Assembly (NCBI GenBank): GCA_949752735.1 | Contig: OX457041.1 | Coordinates: 30,034,900 to 30,098,899 of the forward strand | From: Lumbricus terrestris | Taxonomy: Eukaryota; Annelida; Clitellata; Crassiclitellata; Lumbricidae | Direction of reading: 5' to 3' | DNA: 64,000 nt | Shown: positions 10,571 through 18,334 of the stretch, piece by piece | Numbering within the stretch: the stretch's first letter is position 1 | Layout: the number at the start of each line of letters is the position of its first letter | Made by a program: the position numbers and the translations under genes | Notes under the pieces: generated by a model | Database searches by the model: none | Seen by the model: the letters and a program-made list of their open reading frames with translations, nothing else | What the model was told of the DNA's origin: nothing

Positions 10571-10580
10571 CATTTTAGAC

Positions 10581-11247
10581 CCCCTTTGTTCAAATTAATT
10601 GGTCTTTCGCTTGTTCGTATGAGGGTTAAAAATATGTTCGTGAAAAGAGTCGAATAAAATGTAACTACAACTCTAAAAATAAAAATTGCTAAAGTTGTCA
10701 GAGATTCGACTTCCATACTGACAATAATCTTGTATAACTTATAGGCCTAAATGTTTTCTATTATTTATTTCCTCTGTAAACTACTGTGCGTTTGCTGGTG
10801 GTCTATTAAAGAATATTCTTACTTCTTACTTACTTAATCGATATATTCGTATGCGCATGCGCAGCGGGTCAAGCCTACCAGCTAGAATAATTTTTTTAAA
10901 CACATAACACACGTACGTACGTGGCTTAAGTTTACGAAGTCTTAAAGTTGTCCGAGGTTTCCAGCCAAATTTTCCTAATAGATCAACAATCCAACGTTTT
11001 AAGGTAGAACCGTAGAACATGAATAGCCTACTGTTTTTTGGGATTGCTATTCGTTTGATTTTTTAACCTAAACGAAGGCCAAAAATGTAAATCTAGTGGA
11101 AAAAACCCAGCTGTGGCATCACTGACCCAGAGCACTTACCGGGGCCAATTTTACTTCCAACAATATATGATCATTGATCAGAGAGCTAAAACTATTCGGT
11201 TGACGTCATACGATCAGTTTTTGGGCGATTTTCGAGTACCCACCTGG
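10581..11247. other. Intergenic, no gene seen
   Basis: No supported exon, RNA gene or dated insertion is visible. A 109-aa minus frame here mostly reads the neighbouring minisatellite. Confidence 0.5.
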
Positions 11248-12861
11248 TCACCTGGTGCCGTCAGCTCTTGGAGCTCTGGCGATATTCTTGATGTATCCTC
11301 TCCAGTGTCCCCTCTCTCTTGTTGCCTCTCTCAGCTCCTCCAAGTTCATGCCAGACTTTTCCTGTACCTCATCCAACCATCTCTTCCTTGGTCTTCCGCG
11401 TCTCCTCCTTCCCTCACCGCATGCCGTCATCAGCTCCTTCTCCAAACCGTTAGATCTCATCACATGGCCGAAGTAGCTCAATTTCCTCCAAGTCGCTGTT
11501 TGCTGTAGTGTCTCATCTCTCTCTATTCCGAGCTCCTCACGCACCGATTCGTTAGTTCTCTTCTCCGTCCATGAAATCCTTAACATTTTTCTCCAAATCC
11601 ACATCTCGCACGCGTTGATTTTCTTTTCCATATCCAGTGTCTTTGTCCATGTTTCGCATCCATATAGGACGACCGGGAAGATCAGTGCTCTTACCAGTCT
11701 TTTCTTTGTTTCCCTGCTCACATATTTATCTTTCCAAATATTTCCCAGACCGTTCATTGCCGTTTTTCCCATTGATACCCTCCGCCTTATTTCCATATCA
11801 CATCTTCCCTCCTTCTCTAACATAGATCCCAGGAATGTGAAGCTCGATACTACCTCTATCGTTTCTCCATCCACCTCAAAGTTTTCCCATGTTGCAGTTG
11901 TCATAACTTTTGTTTTCTTTACATTGAAGTATAGTCCCGCCTTTTCGCTTTCCATCCTGACTCTTCTTATTAACTCGGCCAGGTCGTCCTTCTTACCCGC
12001 CAATAATGTCGTATCATCAGCGTACCTCAAATTATTCAGTATTTTCCCCGCTATCCTTACCCCCTCTGTTGCCTCCTCCAATCCAGCCCTCCTCATAATT
12101 CTCTCGGCATACAGATTGAACAGGAAAGGGGACAAAATGCACCCCTGCCTCACTCCTTTCCTTATTTTAAATTTCTCTGTGTCTCCATATTCAGTTCTTA
12201 TAACCGCCTCTTGATCCACGTAAAGGCCTTTCAGTAGTTTAACCAGATGCTTCTGAATTCCCATCTCGATTAGTGTCCTCCACAGTAGTGTATGGTCTAT
12301 GCAATCAAACGCCTTGCTGTAGTCTATAAAACACATATGCACCTCTTGCCCGTACTCCCTCTGTCTCTCCATAATCCACCTTATATTGGCGATGTGATCA
12401 CGCGTTCCACGCGCCTTCCTGAATCCCGCTTGGTTGGCTGGTAATTCTCTTTCAATTGTCTTCTCCATTCTTTTGTGGATTATTTTGAGTAGTATTTTGC
12501 TCGTGTGCGATATCATCGCTATCGTTCGATAATTTCCACACTCTCTCGCGTCTCCTTTCTTGAATATTGGTATGAACACTGACCTTTTCCAATCCTCCGG
12601 CCACTCCCCAGTTCTCCAGATTTGATTGCATAGCTTTGTAATAGTCCTCACCACTGCTTCATCTCCCGCTTTTACCAGTTCTATAGGTATTCCATCGTGT
12701 CCTGGCGCTTTGTTGTCCTTTAACTGTTTTATCGCCCACTCCACCTCTGCCTCCAATATCTCTGGTTCGTTTTCAACTTCCTCTATTTTGATGTTTTCCT
12801 TCACGACACGTTCGTCCTCCTTGTACAGCTCTTCCGTATACTCTCTCCACCTTGCCTTCAT
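11248..12861 (-). CDS. Non-LTR retrotransposon reverse transcriptase, 5'-truncated
   Basis: The open frame has 537 codons. RT motifs: NKAPGHDGIPIE near residue 50, IPIFKKGD, NYRTIAMIS, FIDYSKAFDCIDH, RQGCILSPFLFNLY and YADDTTLL with the catalytic DD. A long C-terminal region (FLGSMLEKEGRCDMEI, LYGCETWT, MLRISWTEKRTNES, RRRRGRPRKRW) is typical of RTE-like endonuclease-reverse transcriptases. The N-terminal apurinic endonuclease domain is missing, so the copy is 5'-truncated. The listed ATG is simply the first in frame. RT itself is uninterrupted. The clade assignment is inference. Confidence 0.88.
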   Translation of the reverse strand: MKARWREYTEELYKEDERVVKENIKIEEVENEPEILEAEVEWAIKQLKDNKAPGHDGIPIELVKAGDEAVVRTITKLCNQIWRTGEWPEDWKRSVFIPIFKKGDARECGNYRTIAMISHTSKILLKIIHKRMEKTIERELPANQAGFRKARGTRDHIANIRWIMERQREYGQEVHMCFIDYSKAFDCIDHTLLWRTLIEMGIQKHLVKLLKGLYVDQEAVIRTEYGDTEKFKIRKGVRQGCILSPFLFNLYAERIMRRAGLEEATEGVRIAGKILNNLRYADDTTLLAGKKDDLAELIRRVRMESEKAGLYFNVKKTKVMTTATWENFEVDGETIEVVSSFTFLGSMLEKEGRCDMEIRRRVSMGKTAMNGLGNIWKDKYVSRETKKRLVRALIFPVVLYGCETWTKTLDMEKKINACEMWIWRKMLRISWTEKRTNESVREELGIERDETLQQTATWRKLSYFGHVMRSNGLEKELMTACGEGRRRRGRPRKRWLDEVQEKSGMNLEELREATRERGHWRGYIKNIARAPRADGTR

Positions 12862-12901
12862 CTCCTCCTCCTAAGTAGGCTAAATATCGCATTCTGATCG
12901 G

Positions 12902-12963
12902 CTTGACAACTTACTATAATTATAGCCTGTAGGCTATAATAATTATTATAGTAAGTTGTCAAG
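12902..12963. repeat. Palindrome with 18-bp arms
   Basis: CTTGACAACTTACTATAA and its exact reverse complement flank a 26-bp centre that itself contains TATAGCCTGTAGGCTATA. It could form a long hairpin, or it may be a tiny MITE. Confidence 0.8.
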
Positions 12964-13159
12964 TCAATTATTTTTTAAGGGAAACTGACGATTAGTTAGG
13001 CTCATCTGCCAAATCCTTCATAGCCTATATTTATTTCTTAGTTACTTTCATTGAAACACTTGATTGTTTTCTTCTATTAGGCTAATTTACAGAATGGATA
13101 AAGTTTGCGCTCTCGTGAAAGATCGATGTTGATGCGCTTAATGCTGTAAATAAGCTCCA

Positions 13160-13280
13160 CAATCAGCCATAGCCATAGGCGCAACCACCCTATATGGGAC
13201 CCACGTACGGGACGCGTCCCCCCAACTTTTGAGAGGCTTAATTGGGACGGTCCCCAACTTTTAGCGAACGGTCCCCCCAA
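13160..13280. mobile_element. Partial copy of the CATAGGCGCAACC MITE family
   Basis: The sequence from CATAGGCGCAACCACCC matches the start of the complete MITE at 17103-17250 and shares its GGACGCGTCCCCCCAAC core. The right terminal repeat is not seen, so the copy is truncated. Confidence 0.6.
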
Positions 13281-13958
13281 CGACTATAATTTTGTCACCA
13301 TTTTACCGTTTCTAAGGTAGTTTTCTCTAATAAAATATATAGGCCTATATAAAAAAAATAATAATAATGATAAGACGATTTATATAGCGCCGTAGCTCAG
13401 CCGAGGCCGAAGGAAAGGGCGCTGTAGGCCTACACGGGATCACATGTCACTGTTAATTATAGGATTGTTTGAACAAAATTTAATATGTCTTGAGTTTGGA
13501 TTTGAATCCCTCCAGCGAGGGTGCGTGCTTCACATGGTCAAGGAGACTGTTCCATGCAGTGGATCCCGACACAGCGAGAGACCGGGACTTCGATCTGCGC
13601 CTTTTTCCGGTTAGACGGAAATGAACACTCATGATTCTCATTCTTTGGTTCCACTGTGTCTTAATTTATGTGTAGGCTAGACCTATATTAGCCTAAAATC
13701 AATGAATATTTGTTGCATGACCTCTAGCTGTCCCCCATGCAGTGGCGTAACAACCATGTAATGAAGGTGGACAAAATCCACGGGCCCCGAGATACAATCA
13801 TACAAAGAGCCCCCAAGCTTATTAAGTAAAAAAGTTTCATGTATACTTTTTCCTTTTTATATAGGCCTACTGCGAGTAGACCTACCCCGACCTTCTGTCC
13901 GCCGCGAGTAACTGTAGCATATAGGTCTATAGGTCATAGGTCATGGGTCATATAGGTC
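13281..13958. other. Intergenic with dispersed-repeat fragments, no gene seen
   Basis: The segment ATTTATATAGCGCCGTAGC (about 13377) resembles 28690-28710 and looks like part of a dispersed repeat. Nothing else is supported. Confidence 0.4.
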
Positions 13959-13966
13959 ATAGGCCT

Positions 13967-14148
13967 CAGTGCTTAAAGTGTGGAAAAATAAGTGCCTGGA
14001 CGCCCCTTACCTTTCCAAAAGAAGTGCCTGGACGCCCGGCCCTTACCTTTCCAGTCAGTGCTAGCCAATAAGTAGCAGGACGGCATTCAGATTTTAAAAT
14101 AAGTGCATGGACGCCGTCCATGACCGTCCAGGCACACTTTAAACCCTG
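13967..14148. mobile_element. hAT-type MITE, 182 bp
   Basis: Inverted termini CAGTGCTTAAAGTGTG and CACACTTTAAACCCTG. The 8-bp duplication ATAGGCCT lies at 13959-13966 and 14149-14156. An 8-bp duplication and CAG..CTG ends are hAT hallmarks. A second copy in opposite orientation is at 15502-15679. Confidence 0.9.
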
Positions 14149-14156
14149 ATAGGCCT

Positions 14157-14830
14157 AACTAATCGTTAAAGACTGTCCTTCTGAACGGCGACGATGAAGG
14201 ACTCGACGTCTTAATTTATCAGCTCGAACCAACTATATATAATATTATTATATATATATATATATAGGCTAGGTCTAACTGTTTGTGAATTGATTCAAAT
14301 CGAAGGAACTTATCGTAATATTTTATTGTATTGTTTCCATATGGTCTACAATTGTATCGCCTCTCACAGATTAACTATATATCGAAGCGCCTGTGGCGGG
14401 GAGGGCTTTTTGAACGGGCAGAAGCACTCCTCTCTCTTCGCACCAAAAACCAGGGATGACCGGTGCCTAGGAGGACGCGCGTAAGTTCGGCCTTCGTGGT
14501 CTATCGAAGGGCTTAATGTTTGTGTTTCCCCGACGACAGCAGAAATCGACAGACGACACGAGTTCTCTATTTTCAACCGTCTTTAATAACTCGTTGCGAT
14601 CACAGTACGAAAGAACATCAACAGACACTGGCGACATGCACTGTCTTGACTAAGCACCCTCGCAAGCCCTTAACTAAGCTGACGGACCGAACTGCGGACG
14701 GCTAACTCTGCTGACTGACTCACTCTACTACGCACTTATCTACGGACGTCTGTTACCCGCTGACTTCTCAACTTCATCTATTAGCTGATCAACTACTGCT
14801 GGCAGAGCTATTTATACCCGCCAAGGAACT
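14157..14830. other. No gene seen; short AT microsatellite
   Basis: A TA-rich run lies at about 14233-14266. The 61-70 aa frames between 14290 and 14705 have no recognisable domain and no splice context. Confidence 0.45.
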
Positions 14831-14835
14831 TAGGC

Positions 14836-15075
14836 TACAGAACATGGGCTAGGGGCGTGGCCTAAAGGAACAAGGGCTAAGGAACATGGGCTAGGAGGCG
14901 TGGCCTAAAGGAACACGGGCTATGGAACATGGGCTAGGAGGCGTGGCCTAAAGGAACAAGGGCTATGGAACATGGGCTAGGAGGCGTGGCCTAAAGGAAC
15001 AAGGGCTATGGAACATGGGCTAGGGAGAACATGGGCTATGGAACATGGCCTAGGAGGCGTGGCCTACCAGAACAT
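14836..15075 (+). repeat. Tandem repeat, about 44-bp unit, about five copies
   Basis: The unit contains GGAACATGGGCTAGGAGGCG and TGGCCTAAAGGAACAAGGG. The copies degenerate towards the right. Confidence 0.8.
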
Positions 15076-15095
15076 GGCCTAGGGAGTAAGAGCTA

Positions 15096-15330
15096 TGGAA
15101 CATGGGCAATGGTACAAGGCCTTGGAGCGGCAGAACTATCGGCCATCGGAGGCGGTTCGCCAAGGCACCCAAATCGCCGTCGCGTCCCTCGGAACACGGG
15201 CCACCTAAAGGAACATGGGCAATGGTACAAGGCCTTGGAGCGGCAGAACTATCGGCCGTCGGAGGCGGTTCGCCAAGGCACACAAATCGCCGCAGCGTCC
15301 CTCGGAACACGGGCCACCCCCAGGATCCTT
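15096..15330 (+). repeat. Tandem repeat, about 123-bp unit, two copies
   Basis: Both copies run from GGAACATGGGCAATGGTAC to CCCTCGGAACACGGGCCACC with a few substitutions. The 86-103 aa frames over it are by-products of the repeat. Confidence 0.8.
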
Positions 15331-15501
15331 ACACGCCCTTAGCACGAAAACTCGTGCCTTTAAAGAATGAGAGAGAAAACGAGTAATTATAGTTTAGCCC
15401 TTAGTGCGAGAGAAAGGTCATTCCAATTGGAGGGTCCAACCACGTGCAACAGACGCCCGATGTAACGTCGGACAAGAGCAGTCCTATACAATAGTGCTAT
15501 G

Positions 15502-15679
15502 CAGGGCTTAAAGTGTGCCTGGACGTTCATGGACGGCGTCCATGCACTTATTTTAAAATCTTAACGCCGTCCTGCTACTTATTGGACAGCACTGACTGGA
15601 AAGGTAAGGGGCGTCCAGGCACTTCTTTTGGAGAGGTAAGGGGCGTCCATACACTTATTTTTCCACACTTTAAGCACTG
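15502..15679. mobile_element. hAT-type MITE, 178 bp, inverted relative to 13967-14148
   Basis: Ends CAGGGCTTAAAGTGTG and CACACTTTAAGCACTG. The perfect 8-bp duplication GTGCTATG lies at 15494-15501 and 15680-15687. Confidence 0.92.
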
Positions 15680-15772
15680 GTGCTATGGGAACGAAAAGAT
15701 CAAGACGATCCAGCAGAACGCATTGAGCGAGATGAAGATGCAGATGACTGCTTATAGGTACCGGGTTTTCAG

Positions 15773-16092
15773 CCTATAGTTTGAGAGGTACCGGTTGCTC
15801 AGGGACATTTAATTCGCAGTTGTATTTTGGAGACCTGAAGGAGGATCTTGTATACGTGCAACTTGCATACAGTGAATGAGTGCAGTGATAGCTGCATGGC
15901 TTTTTTAAACGTGCAGTTGTACACAAAATGTGCAGTTCTAAATGGATTTGTGCAGCTGTAGAAGCACTTCTGTACAGTTAAAACTTGCAAAAAATGGTTA
16001 TTGTCCTCCGATTGGAAGTAATTTACCATGGGAATGGGAAGGAAAAGAAGGGGCTGTGCAGTTCTAAAAATTCCTTTAAAACAGCCCTGGAT
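15773..16092. repeat. Dispersed repeat shared with 29.5-30.1 kb
   Basis: The left half (TAGTTTGAGAGGTACCGG ... GAGGATCTTGTA) recurs at 30017-30093. The right half (ACGTGCAGTTGTACACAAAA ... GTGCAGTTCTAAAAATTCC) recurs at 29550-29727. In the other copy the order of the halves is swapped. Function unknown. Confidence 0.65.
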
Positions 16093-16557
16093 AGCTGTAG
16101 CCTATATATAGCCAGTGCAAGACTTCAAGCATATGTAGAATGAGCACAATTAGCGAGGGAAATGAGATTATAATTATACGAGCCTATAGCCGAAGCAGGG
16201 CCGGGTTTAGGGTGGTGGGGGCCCATGGGCGCTCATTACGGCGGGGCCCTTTCCTGCAATAGATATTTTGTTTTTGTGGGACAAGCCTCATGCAATCATA
16301 AATGTCACAGACAAAGGTGCTAAAAGCAATGTTTAAATTGTTGACTTATTGTTAAAAAAATTTAAATACATAATTATGAAGATAAATGGAGGAGATCGAT
16401 CAATAGTCCTAATTATTGCTGATAAAGACTGCTATTATTTTAATTGCATGGTATTAAATAATTTTTCAAATACAAAGTTAAAGGATAAGCGTTAGGCTTC
16501 TTAGTATGTTTTTAGTAGGCCTATAGGTCACTGGCATAGGCCTAATAAACACACAGG

Positions 16558-16695
16558 CATGGCTGAAAGTGAGCCGGGCAGGCCTATGTATTTTGGAAAA
16601 ATTACTAAAAAAAGGTCAGAAATTGTCGGGTCAAAGGCGTCGGCTCGTCCGCAAAAGTCAGATCCGGCAACTTTTCCAAATCACTTTCAGCCCTG
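16558..16695. mobile_element. Probable MITE (CA(T/G)GGCTGAAAGTGA ends)
   Basis: Inverted ends ATGGCTGAAAGTGA and TCACTTTCAGCCCTG. The possible 8-bp duplication matches only 6 of 8 (CACACAGG and CACTTAGG). It lies within the hAT element. Confidence 0.45.
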
Positions 16696-16736
16696 CACTT
16701 AGGCCTACACAGAAAGAAAGTGAAAATGGTGATAAG

Positions 16737-16866
16737 CAGCGGTTAAAGTGTAGACGCCTCTTCTTTTTCCATGGGCTGTGCTGCGAAATAAGTGACAGGA
16801 CTTTGTGCAGATTTTAAAATGAGTGCATGGACGCCGTCCATGATCGTTCAGTCACACTTTAAGCCA
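16737..16866. mobile_element. Degenerate third copy of the CAG.GCTTAAAGTGTG MITE
   Basis: The left end CAGCGGTTAAAGTGTAGACG and right end CACACTTTAAGCC, plus the internal phrase GTGCATGGACGCCGTCCATG, match 13967-14148. No clean duplication is seen. Confidence 0.5.
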
Positions 16867-16989
16867 TAAGCAAGACCTCCAAAATAAAAACAGACAGCTA
16901 TAATCAGTCAAATAGCTTGGTTAGGGCTACAGTTGGATCTAAGTTTGAGTTTGTCTTTGTGTATTTTTCTATTAGCAAAATCATCAATT

Positions 16990-17274
16990 GACTGATCAAA
17001 AATCCAGTTGGCATCGAGTATCACTCGGGAATGCTAAGTCACCGTGTGTCATACTTGTGCGAAACCTGTTCTTAATTATCTTGGAAAACGAGCGTTCAGC
17101 ACCATAGGCGCAACCACCCTATGGGACCCACGGGACGCGTCCCCCCAACTTTTGAGTGATCCCTTAGCTTTATTATTATGGTCCCCTCCAACTTTTAGGA
17201 CGTGATTCATTATGGTCCCCTCCAACTTTTAGGACGTGATTGCGCCTATGTTCAGCACTGCAGTCTCTGACCAT
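16990..17274 (-). pseudogene. hAT transposase C-terminal fragment (downstream half)
   Basis: Reading the minus strand from 17274, the frame gives MVRDCSAE, is broken by the MITE at 17103-17250, and resumes as AERSFSKIIKNRFRTSM. This is the diagnostic hAT dimerisation motif (A-x-ERSFS-x-(L/I)K-x2-x-x-RTSM type). The upstream half of the same domain is at 25933-26045, on the far side of the PolB element. Confidence 0.8.
17103..17250. mobile_element. 148-bp hAT-type MITE inside the hAT transposase
   Basis: Inverted ends CATAGGCGCAA and TTGCGCCTATG (one variant base). The perfect 8-bp duplication TTCAGCAC lies at 17095-17102 and 17251-17258. Removing it restores the reading frame context of the hAT ERSFS motif. 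Confidence 0.9.
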
Positions 17275-17698
17275 AGTAGTGTAGGTAGTGCCGGTCTTAA
17301 ACAAGATGGCGGCTAATTGCTTTTTAATTGCCCTTGTTCCAGAAAATAATGGCTTTTTAATTGGATAATTGCCCTTGTTCCAGAAAATAATGGCTTTTTA
17401 ATTGGATAATTGCCCTTGTTCCAGAAAATAATGGCTTTTTAATTGGATAATTGCCCTTGTTCCAGAAACTATGAACAATTACCCTTGTTCCAGAAAATAA
17501 TGGCTTTTTAATTGCATGCTGTTCCAGAAAATAATGGCATTTATAATAGGCTGTTTCAGAACCCAACTCGCACTGGAGTGGCGAATGTAATTATTGATGA
17601 CTAATGGCTTTTTAATGATGGGAGGTGGCTGTCATCATTTGACCTCTAATAATAGCAATTACATTACACATCCGGCTGACCGGTCCAACGTGTAATTA
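17275..17698 (+). repeat. Left TIR (424 bp) with internal 41-bp tandem repeats
   Basis: It pairs with 25509-25932 over exactly the same length. It contains about four copies of a unit with CCCTTGTTCCAGAAAATAA and TGGCTTTTTAATTGGATAATT-like sequence (17310-17530). Confidence 0.93.
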
Positions 17699-18092
17699 TC
17701 ATCATCCATCACAATTGACAGTAATTGCCGCACACATCCGGCGACCGGTCCAACGAGCAATTAGCACCATCCATCACAATTGACAGTAATTGCTCCACAC
17801 ATCCGCTGACCGGCCCAACGTGTAATTATCACCATCCATCACAATTGACAGTAATTGCCGCACACATCCGGCGACCGGTCCAACGAGCAATTATCATCAT
17901 CCATCACAATTGACAGTAATTGCTCCACACATCCGGCCACCGGTCCAACGAGTAATTACCACCATCCGTCACATTTGACAGTAATTACACGTGCACATCC
18001 GCTAACCGGTCCAACGAGTAATTACCAACATCCATCACATTTGACAGTAATTACACCTGCACATCCGCTAACCGGTCCAACGCATAATTACT
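17699..18092 (+). repeat. Subterminal iterons, about 63-bp unit, six or so copies, left end only
   Basis: The units contain CATCCATCACAATTGACAG, TAATTGCCGCACACATCC and GACCGGTCCAACGAG. The array starts inside the TIR and continues beyond it towards the gene. The right end holds only the TIR-internal copy. Such arrays can be replication or transposase/terminal-protein binding sites; this is inference. Confidence 0.85.
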
Positions 18093-18195
18093 TCCATAGA
18101 ATTATAATATCTGACGACAGACTTTGATGGTTAATGACACCATTTGATCTACTGAATAATGGCTCATTGCTCTTCATCCCACCCCTCCAGAGTTC

Positions 18196-18203
18196 TATAA
18201 AAT
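18196..18203 (+). promoter_or_regulatory. TATA box of the rightward (PolB) gene
   Basis: TATAAAAT lies 139 bp before the ATG at 18335, followed after 20-30 bp by TCAGACA, a plausible initiator. Confidence 0.7.
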
Positions 18204-18334
18204 CTGGTCTCAGACAGCGGCTAAACACAGACGAATTTCCGATTTCAACAGACGACTTCTTCATCTTCGACAGCCGAGATCAGCTATTCGTTCTACACGT
18301 TTAGACAGAATCAACCGACTACTACAGCTGCAGT

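Larger units (their letters stand above)
542..10571. mobile_element. Foldback (long inverted repeat) transposon, TU-like, with nested insertions
   Basis: Both ends carry long inverted arms. The left arm (about 542-1495) reads as the reverse complement of 5104-5335 plus 9972-10571, apart from insertions. The termini are GGTGTCACGACAACTGG on the left and, inverted, GGTTCCACGACAACTGG on the right. A perfect 9-bp duplication, ATTTTAGAC, lies at 533-541 and 10572-10580. Outer arms are 15-bp tandem repeats, inner arms are longer degenerate repeats, and the middle is 3140-4850. Sea urchin TU and Drosophila FB elements have this modular foldback layout. No transposase frame is seen, so it is probably non-autonomous. 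Without the LTR element it would be about 5.4 kb. Confidence 0.85.

Noticed and set aside
13077..13280. 67-codon minus frame
   Set aside because: It overlaps a truncated MITE copy and has no domain or splice context.
17699..18092. Regularly spaced repeats that look CRISPR-like; also the minisatellites before exons 2-5
   Set aside because: The spacers are repeated as well, the DNA is eukaryotic, and the arrays are tied to transposon ends or splice sites.
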